Below are positions 36,779-50,000 of a stretch of 64,000 nucleotides of DNA, in pieces. The notes beneath the pieces are model-generated. The model searched no databases and was not told the DNA's origin. It saw only the letters and a program-made list of their open reading frames with translations. This DNA comes from Ptiloglossa arizonensis (Eukaryota > Arthropoda > Insecta > Hymenoptera > Colletidae). The stretch's first letter is position 1. Every line of letters begins with the position of its first letter. The stretch is taken from NCBI RefSeq assembly GCF_051014685.1, contig NW_027478853.1:62001-126000 (forward strand). Direction: 5' to 3'. The position numbers were made by a program, and so were the translations under genes.

Positions 36779-38770
36779 GAGTTTCTCAAGCGTTTCTTAT
36801 CTGCAAACTGCCATATCTCGCGGACGGATTGATCAATCCGCAAAATTTCTGTTGCATCTGAAAGTAGAAACACGCCCGATTACAACGGTATGCGTACTTT
36901 TCCCCTAGGCCGTCCTAGTTATTCGTTTCGAGCATCAGAACGGCGAAAATTTTGAGTTTCTCAAGCGTTTCTTACCTCCAAACTGCCATATCTCGCGAAC
37001 GGATTGCCCAATCCGCAAAATTTCTGTTGCATCTGAAAGTAGAAACTCGACCAATTACAACGGTATGCGTACTTTTCCCCTAGGCCGCTCTAGTTACTCG
37101 TTTCGAGCATCAGAACTGCGAAAATTTTGAGTTTCTCAAGCGTTTCTTATCTCCAAACTGCCATATCTCGCGAACGGATTGATCAATCCGCAAAATTTCT
37201 GTTGCATCTGAAGGTAGAAACTCGCCCGATTACAACGGTATGCGTACTTCTCCCCTAGGCCGTTCTAGTCATTCGTTTCGAGCATCAGAACTGCGAAAAT
37301 TTTGAGTTTCTCAAGCGTTTCTTATCTGCAAACTGCCATATCTCGCGAACGGATTGATCAATCCGCAAAATTTCTGTTGCATCTGAAAGTAGAAACTCTC
37401 CCGATTACAACGGTATGCGCACTTTTCCCCTGGGCCGTTCTAGTTATTCGTTTCGAGCATCAGAACTGCGAAAATTTTGAGTTTCTAAAGCGTTTCTTAC
37501 ATCCAAACGGCCATATCTCGCGAACGGATTGATCAATCCGCAAAATTTCTATTGCATCTGAAAGTAGAAACTCGCCCGATTACACCGGTATGCGCACTTC
37601 TCCCCTAGGCCGTTCTAGTTACTCGTTTCGAGCATCAGAACTGCGAAAATTTTGCGTTTCTCAAGCGTTTCTTATCTCCAAATAGCCATATCTCGCGAAC
37701 GGATTGACCATTCCGCAAAATTTCTGTTGCATCTGAAAGTAGAAAGTCGCCCGATTACAACGGTAGGTGTAGTTTTCCCCTAGGCCGTTCTAGTTATTCG
37801 TTTAGAGCATCAGAACAGCGAAAATTTTGAGTTTCTCAAATGTTTCTTACATCCAAACTGCCATATCTCGCGAACGGATTGACTAATCCGCAAAATTTCT
37901 GTTGCATCTGAAAGTAGAAACTCGCCCGATTACAACGGTATGCGTACTTCTCCCCTAGGCCGTTCTAGTCATTAGTTTCGAGCATCAGAACTGCGAAAAT
38001 TTTGAGTTTCTCAAGCGTTTCTTACCTCCAAACTGCCATATCTCGCGAACGGATTGACCAATCCGCAAAATTTCAGTTGCATTTGAAAGTAGAAACTCGC
38101 CCGATTACAACGGTATGCGCACTTTTCCCCTGGGCCGTTCTAGATATTCGTTTCGAGCATCAGAACTGCGCAAATTTTGAGTTTCTAAAGCGTTTCTTAC
38201 ATCCAAACGGCCATATCTCGCGAAAGGATTGATCAATCCGCAAAATTTCTGTTGCATCTGAAAGTAGAAACTGGCCCGATTACAACGGTGTGCGTACTTC
38301 TCCCCTAGGCCGTTCTAGTCATTCGTTTCGAGCATCAGAACTGCGAAAATTTTGAGTTTCTCAAGCGTTTCTTATCTGCAAACTGCCATATCTCGCGGAC
38401 GGATTGATCAATCCGCAAAATTTCTGTTGCATCTGAAAGTAGAAACACGCCCGATTACAACGGTATGCGTACTTTTCCCCTAGGCCGTTCTAGTTATTCG
38501 TTTCGAGCATCAGAACGGCGAAAACTTTGAGTTTCTCAAGCGTTTCTTACATCCAAACTACCATATCTCGCGAACGGATTGACCAATCCGCAAAATTTCT
38601 GTTGCATCTGAAAGTAGAAACTCGACCAATTACAACGGTATGCGTACTTTTCCCCTAGGCCGCTCTAGTTACTCGTTTCGAGCATCAGAACTGCGAAAAT
38701 TTTGAGTTTCTCAAGCGTTTCTTATCTCCAAACTGCCATATCTCGCGAACGGATTGATCAATCCGCAAAA
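35341..38770 (+). repeat. Local 8/9-monomer amplification, about 2.3 copies
   Basis: A block beginning at TAGTCATTCG with GAACTGCG and CGCGGACGGATTGATC starts at 35341, 36741 and 38316, giving units of 1,400 bp (8 monomers) and 1,575 bp (9 monomers). The longer unit contains the CTCAAATG monomer (about 37830) that the shorter one lacks. The third copy diverges near 38770. The first unit overlaps the right end of the 27-mer duplication, so at least part of this amplification postdates or straddles it. Confidence 0.8.
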
Positions 38771-41212
38771 TTTCTGTTGCATCTGAAAGTAGAAACTCGC
38801 TAGATTACAACGGTATTCGCACTTTTCCCCTAGGGTGTTCTAGTTATTCGTTTCGAGCATCAGAACTGCGAAAATTTTGAGTTTCTCAAGCGTTTCTTAC
38901 ATCCAAACGGCCATATCTAGCGAACGGATTGACCAATCCGCAAAATTTCTGTTGCATCTGAAGGTAGAAACTCGCCCGATTACAACGGTATGCGTACTTC
39001 TCCCCTAGGCCGTTCTAGTCATTCGTTTCGAGCATCAGAACTGCGAAAATTTTGAGTTTCTCAAGCGTTTCTTATCTGCAAACTGCCATATCTCGCGAAC
39101 GGATTGATCAGTCCGCAAAATTTCTGTTGCATCTGAAAGTAGAAACTCGCCCGATTACAACGGTATGCGCACTTTTCCCCTGGGCCGTTCTAGTTATTCG
39201 TTTCGAGCATCAGAACTGCGAAAATTTTGAGTTTCTAAAGCGTTTCTTACATCCAAACGGCCATATCTCGCGAACGGATTGATCAATCCGCAAAATTTCT
39301 GTTGCATCTGAAAGTAGAAACTGGCCCGATTACAACGGTGTGCGTACTTCTCCCCTAGGCCGTTCTAGTCATTCGTTTCGAGCATCAGAACAGCGAAAAT
39401 TTTGAGTTTCTCAAGCGTTTCTTATCTGCAAACTGCCATATCTCGGGAACGGATTGATCAATCCGCAAAATTTCTGTTGCATCTGAAAGTAGAAACTCGC
39501 CCGATTACAACGGTATGCGTACTTTTTCCCTAGGCCGTTCTAGTTATTCGTTTCGAGCATCAGAACGGCGAAAATTTTGAGTTTCTCAAGCGTTTCTTAC
39601 TTCCAAACTGCCATATCTCGCGAACGGATTGACCAATCCGCAAAATTTCTGTTGCATCTGAAAGTAGAAACTCGCCCAATTACAACGGTATGCGTACTTT
39701 TCCCCTAGGCCGCTCTAGTTACTCGTTTCGAGCATCAGAACTGCGAAAATTTTGAGTTTCTCAAGCGTTTCTTATCTCCAAACTGCCATATCTCGCGAAC
39801 GGATTGATCAATCCGGAAAATTTCTGTTGCATCTGAAAGTAGAAACTGGCCCGATTACAACGGTGTGCGTACTTCTCCCCTAGGCCGTTCTAGTCATTCG
39901 TTTCGAGCATCAGAACAGCGAAAATTTTGAGTTTCTCAAGCGTTTCTTATCTGCAAACTGCCATATCTCGCGAAAGGATTGATCAATCCGCAAAATTTCT
40001 GTTGCATCTGAAAGTAGAAACTCGCCCGATTACAACGGTATGCGTACTTTTCCCCTAGGCCGTTCTAGTTATTCGTTTCGAGCATCAGAACGGCGAAAAT
40101 TTTGAGTTTCTCAAGCGTTTCTTACATCCAAACTGCCATATCTCGCGAACGGATTGACCAATCCGCAAAATTTCTGTTGCATCTGAAAGTAGAAACTCGC
40201 CCGATTACAACGGTATGCGCACTTTTCCCCTAGGCCGCTCTAGTTACTCGTTTCGAGCATCAGAACAGCGAAAATTTTGAGTTTCTCAAGCGTTTCTTAT
40301 CTGCAAACTGCCATATCTCGCGGACGGATTGATCAATCCGCAAAATTTCTGTTGCATCTGAAAGTAGAAACACGCCCGATTACAACGGTATGCGTACTTT
40401 TCCCCTAGGCCGTTCTAGTTATTCGTTTCGAGCATCAGAACGGCGAAAATTTTGAGTTTCTCAAGCGTTTCTTACATCCAAACTGCCATATCTCGCGAAC
40501 GGATTGACCAATCCGCAAAATTTCTGTTGCATCTGAAAGTAGAAACTCGACCAATTACAACGGTATGCGTACTTTTCCCCTAGGCCGCTCTAGTTACTCG
40601 TTTCGAGCATCAGAACTGCGAAAATTTTGAGTTTCTCAAGCGTTTCTTATCTCCAAACTGCCATATCTCGCGAACGGATTGATCAATCCGCAAAATTTCT
40701 GTTGCATCTGAAAGTAGAAACTCGCTAGATTACAACGGTATGCGCACTTTTCCCCTAGGGTGTTCTAGTTATTCGTTTCGAGCATCAGAACTGCGAAAAT
40801 TTTGAGTTTCTCAAGCGTTTCTTACATCCAAACGGCCATATCTAGCGAACGGATTGACCAATCCGCAAAATTTCTGTTGCATCTGAAGGTAGAAACTCGC
40901 CCGATTACAACGGTATGCGTACTTCTCCCCTAGGCCGTTCTAGTCATTCGTTTCGAGCATCAGAACTGCGAAAATTTTGAGTTTCTCAAGCGTTTCTTAT
41001 CTGCAAACTGCCATATCTCGCGAACGGATTGATCAATCCGCAAAATTTCTGTTGAATCTGAAAGTAGAAACTCGCCCGATTACAACGGTATGCGCACTTT
41101 TCCCCTGGGCCGTTCTAGTTATTCGTTTCGAGCATCAGAACTGCGAAAATTTTGAGTTTCTAAAGCGTTTCTTACATCCAAACGGCCATATCTCGCGAAC
41201 GGATTGATCAAT
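38348..41212 (+). repeat. 11-monomer (1,925-bp) repeat
   Basis: 38348-39287 and 40273-41212 match at an offset of 1,925 bp (11 monomers exactly, no indel). Shared markers are CGCGGACGGATTGATC, ACACGCCC, CGACCAATTAC, CGCTAGATTAC, CTAGGGTGTTC, TATCTAGCGAACGG and CTGAAGGTAG. The copies differ at a few bases, such as CGGTATTCGC (38813) versus CGGTATGCGC (40738) and TTGCATCTG versus TTGAATCTG (41055). Confidence 0.78.
39338..40030 (+). repeat. Trimer (525-bp) higher-order repeat, first site
   Basis: A three-monomer series (GTGTGCGTACTTC with GAACAGCG and TTATCTGC; then GAACGGCG with TTACTTCC; then CGCTCTAG with TTATCTCC) begins at 39338 and starts again at 39863, 525 bp later. The second repetition is incomplete. 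The trimer is the smallest clearly repeated multimer in this half of the window. Confidence 0.75.
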
Positions 41213-41962
41213 TCGCAAAATTTCTATTGCATCTGAAAGTAGAAACTCGCCCGATTACACCGGTATGCGCACTTCTCCCCTAGGCCGTTCTAGTTACTCG
41301 TTTCGAGCATCAGAACTGCGAAAATTTTGCGTTTCTCAAGCGTTTCTTATCTCCAAATTGCCATATCTCGCGAACGGATTGACCATTCCGCAAAATTTCT
41401 GTTGCATCTGAAAGTAGAAAGTCGCCCGATTACAACGGTAGGTGTAGTTTTCCCCTAGGCCGTTCTAGTTATTCGTTTAGAGCATCAGAACAGCGAAAAT
41501 TTTGAGTTTCTCAAGCGTTTCTTACCTCCAAACTGCCATATCTCGCGAACGGATTGACTAATCCGCAAAATTTCTGTTGCTTCTGAAAGTAGAAACTCGC
41601 CCGATTACAACGGTATGCGTACTTCTCCCCTAGGCCGTTCTAGTCATTCGTTTCGAGCATCAGAACTGCGAAAATTTTGAGTTTCTCAAGCGTTTCTTAC
41701 CTCCAAACTGCCATATCTCGCGAACGGATTGACCAATCCGCAAAATTTCAGTTGCATTTGAAAGTAGAAACTCGCCCGATTACAACGGTGTGCGCACTTT
41801 TCCCCTGGGCCGTTCTAGTTATTCGTTTCGAGCATCAGAACTGCGAAAATTTTGAGTTTCTAAAGCGTTTCTTACATCCAAACGGCCATATCTCGCGAAC
41901 GGATTGATCAATCCGCAAAATTTCTGTTGCATCTGAAAGTAGAAACTGGCCCGATTACAACG

Positions 41963-43020
41963 GTGTGCGTACTTCTCCCCTAGGCCGTTCTAGTCATTCG
42001 TTTCGAGCATCAGAACAGCGAAAATTTTGAGTTTCTCAAGCGTTTCTTATCTGCAAACTGCCATATCTCGCGAACGGATTGATCAATCCGCAAAATTTCT
42101 GTTGCATCTGAAAGTAGAAACTCGCCCGATTACAACGGTATGCGTACTTTTTCCCTAGGCCGTTCTAGTTATTCGTTTCGAGCATCAGAACGGCGAAAAT
42201 TTTGAGTTTCTCAAGCGTTTCTTACTTCCAAACTGCCATATCTCGCGAACGGATTGACCAATCCGCAAAATTTCTGTTGCATCTGAAAGTAGAAACTCGC
42301 CCAATTACAACGGTATGCGTACTTTTCCCCTAGGCCGCTCTAGTTACTCGTTTCGAGCATCAGAACTGCGAAAATTTTGAGTTTCTCAAGCGTTTCTTAT
42401 CTCCAAACTGCCATATCTCGCGAACGGATTTATCAATCCGGAAAATTTCTGTTGCATCTGAAAGTAGAAACTGGCCCGATTACAACGGTGTGCGTACTTC
42501 TCCCCTAGGCCGTTCTAGTCATTCGTTTCGAGCATCAGAACAGCGAAAATTTTGAGTTTCTCAAGCGTTTCTTATCTGCAAACTGCCATATCTCGCGAAC
42601 GGATTGATCAATCCGCAAAATTTCTGTTGCATCTGAAAGTAGAAACTCGCCCGATTACAACGGTATGCGTACTTTTTCCCTAGGCCGTTCTAGTTATTCG
42701 TTTCGAGCATCAGAACGGCGAAAATTTTGAGTTTCTCAAGCGTTTCTTACTTCCAAACTGCCATATCTCGCGAACGGATTGACCAATCCGCAAAATTTCT
42801 GTTGCATCTGAAAGTAGAAACTCGCCCAATTACAACGGTATGCGTACTTTTCCCCTAGGCCGCTCTAGTTACTCGTTTCGAGCATCAGAACTGCGAAAAT
42901 TTTGAGTTTCTAAAGCGTTTCTTATCTCCAAACTGCCATATCTCGCGAACGGATTGATCAATCCGCAAAATTTCTGTTGCATCTGAAAGTAGAAACTCGC
43001 CCGATTACAACGGTATGCGT
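41963..43020 (+). repeat. Trimer (525-bp) higher-order repeat, second site, two copies
   Basis: The same trimer as at 39.3 kb occurs at 41963 and 42488, two consecutive copies. Shared marks are GTACTTTTTCCCTAGG, GAACGGCG, CGCCCAATTAC and CGCTCTAG. The first copy has a GGATTTATCAATCCGG variant near 42427 and the second has CTAAAGCG near 42911. The two trimer sites are five 525-bp steps apart (39338 to 41963 is 2,625 bp, 15 monomers). Confidence 0.78.
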
Positions 43021-43440
43021 ACTTTTCCCCTAGGCCGTTCTAGTTATTCGTTTCGAGCATCAGAACGGCGTAAATTTTGAGTTTCTCAAGCGTTTCTTAC
43101 ATCCAAACTGCCATATCTCGCGAACGGATTAACCAATCCGCAAAATTTCTGTTGCATCTGAAAGTAGAAACTCGCCCGATTACAACGGTATGCGCACTTT
43201 TCCCCTAGGCCGCTCTAGTTACTCGTTTCGAGCACCAGAACAGCGAAAATTTTGAGTTTCTCAAGCGTTTCTTATCTGCAAACTGCCATACCTCGCGAAC
43301 GGATTGATCAATCCGCATAATTTCTCTTGCATCTGAAAGTAGAAACTCGCCCGATTACAACGGTATGCGTACTTTTCCCCTAGGCCGTTCTAGTTATTCG
43401 TTTCGAGCATCAGAACTGCGAAAATTTTGAGTTTCTCAAG

Positions 43441-44057
43441 CGTTTCTTATCTCCAAATTGCCATATCTCGCGAACGGATTGACCATTCCGCAAAATTTCT
43501 GTTGCATCTGAAAGTAGAAACTCGCCCGATTACAACGGTAGGTGTAGTTTTCCCCTAGGCCGTTCTAGTTATTCGTTTAGGGCATCAGAACTGCGAAAAT
43601 TTTGAGTTTCTCAAGCGCTTCTTACCTCCAAACTGCCACATCTCGCAAACGGATTGACCAATCCGCAAAATTTCTGTTGCATCTGAAAGTAGAAACACGC
43701 CCGATTACAGCGGCATGTGTAGTTTTTCCCTAGGCCGTTCCAGTGATTCATTTCGAGCATCATAACAGCGAAAATTTTGAGTTTCTCAAGCGTTTCTTAC
43801 CTCCAAACTGCCATATCTCGCGAACGGTTTGACCAAACCGCAAAATTTCTGTTGCATCTGAAAGTAGAAACTCGCCCGATTACAACGGTATGCGTACTTT
43901 TCCCCTAGGCCGTTCTAGTTATTCGTTTCGAGCATCAGAACGGCGAAAATTTTGTGTTTCTCAAGCGTTTCTTACTTCCAAACTGCCATATCTCGCGAAC
44001 GGATTGATCAATCCGCAAAATTTCTGTTGCATCTGAAAGTAGAAACTCGCCCGATTA
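43441..44057 (+). repeat. Dispersed copy of the 28.7-29.4 kb segment
   Basis: This 617-bp stretch matches 28742-29358 (and its duplicate at 33.6-34.3 kb) at an offset of 14,699 bp, 84 monomers minus one base. Shared features are CAAATTGCC with GACCATTCC, TTTAGGGCATC, CTCGCAAACGG, ACACGCCC with ACAGCGGCATG, GTTTTTCCCTAGG with CAGTGATTC, and CGGTTTGACCAAACCG. One difference is CATAACAGCG (43763) versus CATAACTGCG. It shows that blocks are copied over at least 14 kb. Confidence 0.8.
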
Positions 44058-47000
44058 CAACGGTATGCGCACTTTTCCCCTAGGCCGTTCTAGTTATTCG
44101 TGTCGAGCATCAGAACTGCGAAAATTTTGAGTTTCTCAAGCGTTTCTTACCTCCAAACTGCCATATCTCGCGAACGGAGTGACCAATCCGCAAAATTTCT
44201 GTTGCATCTGAAAGTAGAAACTCGCCCGATTACAAAGGTATGTGTAGTTTTCCCCTAGGCCGTTCTAGTTATTCGTTTCGAGCATCAGAACGGCGAAAAT
44301 TTTGAGTTTCTCAAGCGTTTCTTACCTCCAAACTGCCATATCTCGCGAACGGAGTGACCAATCCGCAAAATTTCTGTTGCATCTGAAAGTAGAAACTCGC
44401 CCGATTACAAAGGTATGTGTAGTTTTCCCCTAGGCCGTTCTAGTTATTCGTTTCGAGCATCAGAACGGCGAAAATTTTGAGTTTCTCAAGCGTTTCTTAC
44501 CTCCAAACTGCCATATATCGCGAACGGATTGACTAATCCACAAAATTTCTGTTGCATCTGAAAGTAGAAACTCGTCCGATTACAACGGTATGCGTACTTC
44601 TCCCCTAGGCCGTTCTAGTTACTCGTTTCGAGCATCAGAACTGCGAAAATTTTGAGTTTCTCAAGCGTTTCTTATCTCCAAATTGCCATATCTCGCGAAC
44701 GGATTGACCATTCCGCAAAATTTCTGTTGCAACTGAAAGTAGAAACTCGCCCGATTACAACGGTAGGTGTAGTTTTCCCCTAGGCCGTTCTAGTTATTCG
44801 TTTAGGGCATCAGAACTGCGAAAATTTTGAGTTTCTCAAGCGTTTCTTATCTCCAAACTGCCACATCTCGCAAACGGATTGACCAATCCGCAAAATTTCT
44901 GTTGCATCTGAAAGTAGAAACACGCCCGATTACAGCGGCATGTGTAGTTTTCCCCTAGGCCGTTCCAGTTATTCATTTCGAGCATCATAACTGCGAAAAT
45001 TTTGAGTTTCTCAAGCGTTTCTTATCTCCAAACTGCCACATCTCGCAAACGGATTGACCAATCCGCAAAATTTCTGTTGCATCTGAAAGTAGAAACACGC
45101 CCGATTACAGCGGCATGTGTAGTTTTCCCCTAGGCCGTTCCAGTTATTCATTTCGAGCATCATAACTGCGAAAATTTTGAGTTTCTCAAGCGTTTCTTAC
45201 CTCCAAACTGCCATATCTCGCGAACGGTTTGACCAAACCGCAAAATTTCTGTTGCTTCTGAAAGTAGAAACTCGCCCGATTACAACGGTATGCGCACTTT
45301 TCCCCTAGGCCTTTCTAGTTATTCGTTTCGAGCGTCAGAACTGCGAAAATTTTGAGTTTCTCAAGCGTTTCTTATCTCCAAACTGCCACATCTCGCAAAC
45401 GGATTGACCAATCCGCAAAATTTCTGTTGCATCTGAAAGTAGAAACACGCCCGATTACAGCGGCATGTGTAGTTTTCCCCTAGGCCGTTCCAGTTATTCA
45501 TTTCGAGCATCAGAACTGCGAAAATTTTGAGTTTCTCAAGCGTTTCTTATCTCCAAACTGCCACATCTCGCAAACGGATTGACCAATCCGCAAAATTTCT
45601 GTTGCATCTGAAAGTAGAAACTCGCCCGATTACAACGGTATGCGCACTTTTCCCCTAGGCCGTTCTAGTTATTCGTGTCGAGCATCAGAACTGCGAAAAT
45701 TTTGAGTTTCTCAAGCGTTTCTTACCTCCAAACTGCCATATCTCGCGAACGGAGTGACCAATCCGCAAAATTTCTGTTGCTTCTGAAAGTAGAAACTCGC
45801 CCGATTACAACGGTATGTGTAGTTTTCCCCTAGGCCGTTCCTGTTATTCATTTCGAGCATCAGAACTGCGAAAATTTTGAGTTTCTCAAGCGTTTCTTAC
45901 CTCCAAACTGCCATATCTCGCGAACGGATTGACCAATCCGCAAAATTTCTGTTGCTTCTGAAAGTAGAAACTCGCCCGATTACAACGGTATGCGCACTTT
46001 TCCCCTAGGCCTTTCTAGTTATTCGTTTCGAGCGTCAGAACTGCGAAAATTTTGAGTTTCTCAAGCGTTTCTTACCTCCAAACTGCCATATCTCGCGAAC
46101 GGAGTGACCAATCCGCAAAATTTCTGTTGCATCTGAAAGTAGAAACTCGCCCGATTACAAAGGTATGTGTAGTTTTCCCCTAGGCCGTTCTAGTTATTCG
46201 TTTCGAGCATCAGAACGGCGAAAATTTTGAGTTTCTCAAGCGTTTCTTACCTCCAAACTGCCATATATCGCGAACGGATTGACTAATCCACAAAATTTCT
46301 GTTGCATCTGAAAGTAGAAACTCGTCCGATTACAACGGTATGCGTACTTCTCCCCTAGGCCGTTCTAGTTACTCGTTTCGAGCATCAGAACTGCGAAAAT
46401 TTTGAGTTTCTCAAGCGTTTCTTATCTCCAAATTGCCATATCTCGCGAACGGATTGACCATTCCGCAAAATTTCTGTTGCAACTGAAAGTAGAAACTCGC
46501 CCGATTACAACGGTAGGTGTAGTTTTCCCCTAGGCCGTTCTAGTTATTCGTTTAGGGCATCAGAACTGCGAAAATTTTGAGTTTCTCAAGCGTTTCTTAT
46601 CTCCAAACTGCCACATCTCGCAAACGGATTGACCAATCCGCAAAATTTCTGTTGCATCTGAAAGTAGAAACACGCCCGATTACAGCGGCATGTGTAGTTT
46701 TCCCCTAGGCCGTTCCAGTTATTCATTTCGAGCATCATAACTGCGAAAATTTTGAGTTTCTCAAGCGTTTCTTACCTCCAAACTGCCATATCTCGCGAAC
46801 GGTTTGACCAAACCGCAAAATTTCTGTTGCATCTGAAAGTAGAAACTCGTCCGATTACAACGGTATGCGTACTTCTCCCCTAGGCCGTTCTAGTTACTCG
46901 TTTCGAGCATCAGAACTGCGAAAATTTTGAGTTTCTCAAGCGTTTCTTACCTCCAAACTGCCATATCTCGCGAACGGAGTGACCAATCCGCAAAATTTCT

Positions 47001-50000
47001 GTTGCATCTGAAAGTAGAAACTCGCCCGATTACAAAGGTATGTGTAGTTTTCCCCTGGGCCGTTCCAGTTATTCATTTCGAGCATCAGAACTGCGAAAAT
47101 TTTGAGTTCCTCAAGCGTTTCGTACCTCCAAACTGCCATATCTCGCGAACGGATTGACCAATCCGCAAAATTTCTGTTGCATCTGAAAGTAGAAACTCGC
47201 TCGATTACAACGGTAGGTGTAGTTTTCCCCTAGGCCGTTCTAGTTATTCGTTTAGGGCATCAGAACTGCGAAAATTTTGAGTTTCTCAAGCGTTTCTTAC
47301 CTCCAAACTGCCACATCTCGCAAACGGATTGACCAATCCGCAAAATTTCTGTTGCATCTGAAAGTAGAAACTCGCCCGATTACAGCGGCATGTGTAGTTT
47401 TCCCCTAGGCCGTTCCAGTTATTCATTTCGAGCATCATAACTGCGAAAATTTTGAGTTTCTCAAGCGTTTCTTACATCCATACTGCCATATCTCGCGAAC
47501 GGATTGACCAATCCGCAAAATTTCTGTTGCATCTGAAAGTAGAAACACGCCCGATTACAGCGGTATGTGTAGTTTTCCCCTAGGCCGTTCCAGTTATTCA
47601 TTTCGAGCATCATAAATGCGAAAATTTTGATTTTCTCAAGGGTTTCTTACATCCAAACGGCCATATCTCGCGAACGGATTGACGAATCCGCAAAATTTCT
47701 GTTGCATCTGAAAGTAGAAACTGGCCCGATTACAACGGTGTGCGTACTTCTCCCCTAGGCCTTTCTAGTTATTCGTTTCGAGTATCAGAACGGCGAAAAT
47801 TTTGAGTTTCTCAAGCGCGTCTTACCTCCAAACTGCCATATATCGCGAACGGATTGACTAATCCGCAAAATTTCTGTTGCATCTGAAAGTAGAAACTCGT
47901 CCGATTACAACGGTATGCGTACTTCTCCCCTAGGCCGTTCTAGTTACTCGTTTCGAGCATCAGAACTGCGAAAATTTTGAGTTTCTCAAGCTTTTCTTAT
48001 CTCCAAATTGCCATATCTCGCGAACGGATTGACCATTCCGCAAAATTTCTGTTGCATCTGAAAGTAGAAACTCGCCCGATTACAATGGTAGGTGTAGTTT
48101 TCCCCTAGGCCGTTCTAGTTATTTGTTTAGGGCATCAGAACTGCGAAAATTTTTAGTTTCTCAAGCGTTTCTTACCTCCAAACAGCCACATCTAGTAAAC
48201 GGATTGACCAATCCGCAAAATTTCTGTTGCATCTGAAAGTAGAAACACGCCCGATTACAGCGGCATGTGTAGTTTTCCCCTAGGCCGTTCCAGTTATTCA
48301 TTTCGAGCATCAGAACTGCGAAAATTTTGAGTTTCTCAAGCGTTTCTTACCTCCAAACTGCCATATCTCGCGAACGGATTGACCAATCCGCAAAATTTCT
48401 GTTGCTTCTGAAAGTAGAAACTCGCCCGATTACAATGGTATGTGTACTTCTCCCCTAGGCCGTTCTAGTTACTCGTTTCGAGCATCAGAACTGCGAAAAT
48501 TTTGAGTTTCTCAAGCGTTTCTTATCTCCAAATTGCCATATCTCGCGAACGGATTGATCAATCCGCAAAATTTCTGTTGCATCTGAAAGTAGAAACTCGC
48601 CCGATTACAACGGTAGGTGTAGTTTTCCCCTAGGCCGTTCTAGTTATTCGTTTAGGGCATCAGAACTGCGAAAATTTTGAGTTTCTCATGCGTTTCTTAC
48701 CTCCAAACTGCCACATCTCGCAAACGGATTGACCAATCCGCAAAATTTCTGTTGCATCTGAAAGTAGAAACTCGCCCGATTACAACGGTAGGTGTAGTTT
48801 TCCCCTAGGCCGTTCTAGTTACTCGTTTCGAGCATCATAACTGCGAAAATTTTGAGTTTCTCAAGCGTTTCTTACCTCCAAACTGCCATATCTCTCGAAC
48901 GGATTGACCAATCCGCAAAATTTCTGTTGCATCTGAAAGTAGAAACTCGCCCGATTACAACGGTACGTGTAGTTTTCCCCTAGGCCGTTCTAGTTATTCG
49001 TTTCGAGCATCAGACTGCGAAAATTTTGAGTTTCTCAAGCGTTTCTTACATCCATACTGCCATATCTCGCGAACGGATTGACCAATCCGCAAAATTTCTG
49101 TTGCATCTGAAAGTAGAAACACGCCCGATTACAGCTGTATGTGTAGTTTTCCCCTAGGCTGTTCTAGTTATTCGTTTCGAGCATCAGAACTGCGAAAATT
49201 TTGAGTTTCTCAAGCGTTTCTTCTCTCCAAACTGCCATATCTCGCGAACGGATTGACCAATCCGCAAAATTTCTGTTGCATCTGAAAGTAGAAACTCGCC
49301 CGATTACAACGGTATGCGTACTTTTCCCCTAGGCCGTTCTAGTTATTCGTTTCGAGCATCAGAACGGCGAAAATTTTGTGTTTCTCAAGCGTTTCTTACT
49401 TCCAAACTGCCATATCTCGCGAACGGATTGATCAATCCGCAAAATTTCTGTTGCATCTGAAAGTAGAAACTCGCCCGATTACAACGGTATGCGCACTTTT
49501 CCCCTAGGCCGTTCTAGTTATTCGTGTCGAGCATCAGAACTGCGAAAATTTTGAGTTTCTCAAGCGTTTCTTACCTCCAAACTGCCATATCTCGCGAACG
49601 GATTGACCAATCCGCAAAATTTCTGTTGCTTCTGAAAGTAGAAACTCGCCCGATTACAACGGTATGTGTAGTTTTCCCCTAGGCCGTTCCTGTTATTCAT
49701 TTCGAGCATCAGAACTGCGAAAATTTTGAGTTTCTCAAGCGTTTCTTACCTCCAAACTGCCATATCTCGCGAACGGATTGACCAATCCGCAAAATTTCTG
49801 TTGCTTCTGAAAGTAGAAACTCGCCCGATTACAACGGTATGCGCACTTTTCCCCTAGGCCGTTCTAGTTATTCGTTTCGAGCGTCAGAACTGCGAAAATT
49901 TTGAGTTTCTCAAGCGTTTCTTACCTCCAAACTGCCATATCTCGCGAACGGAGTGACCAATCCGCAAAATTTCTGTTGCATCTGAAAGTAGAAACTCGCC

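Noticed and set aside
31003..41907. Series of 76-codon forward frames at regular spacing (31003, 31703, 35902, 36427, 37302 and others), which could suggest a gene family
   Set aside because: The spacings are multiples of 175 and reflect the higher-order repeat. The sequences are the satellite translated.
46927..47157. Overlapping forward and reverse frames in the same place (also at 50574-50831)
   Set aside because: Open frames on both strands over the same repeat show low stop density in this monomer variant, not coding.
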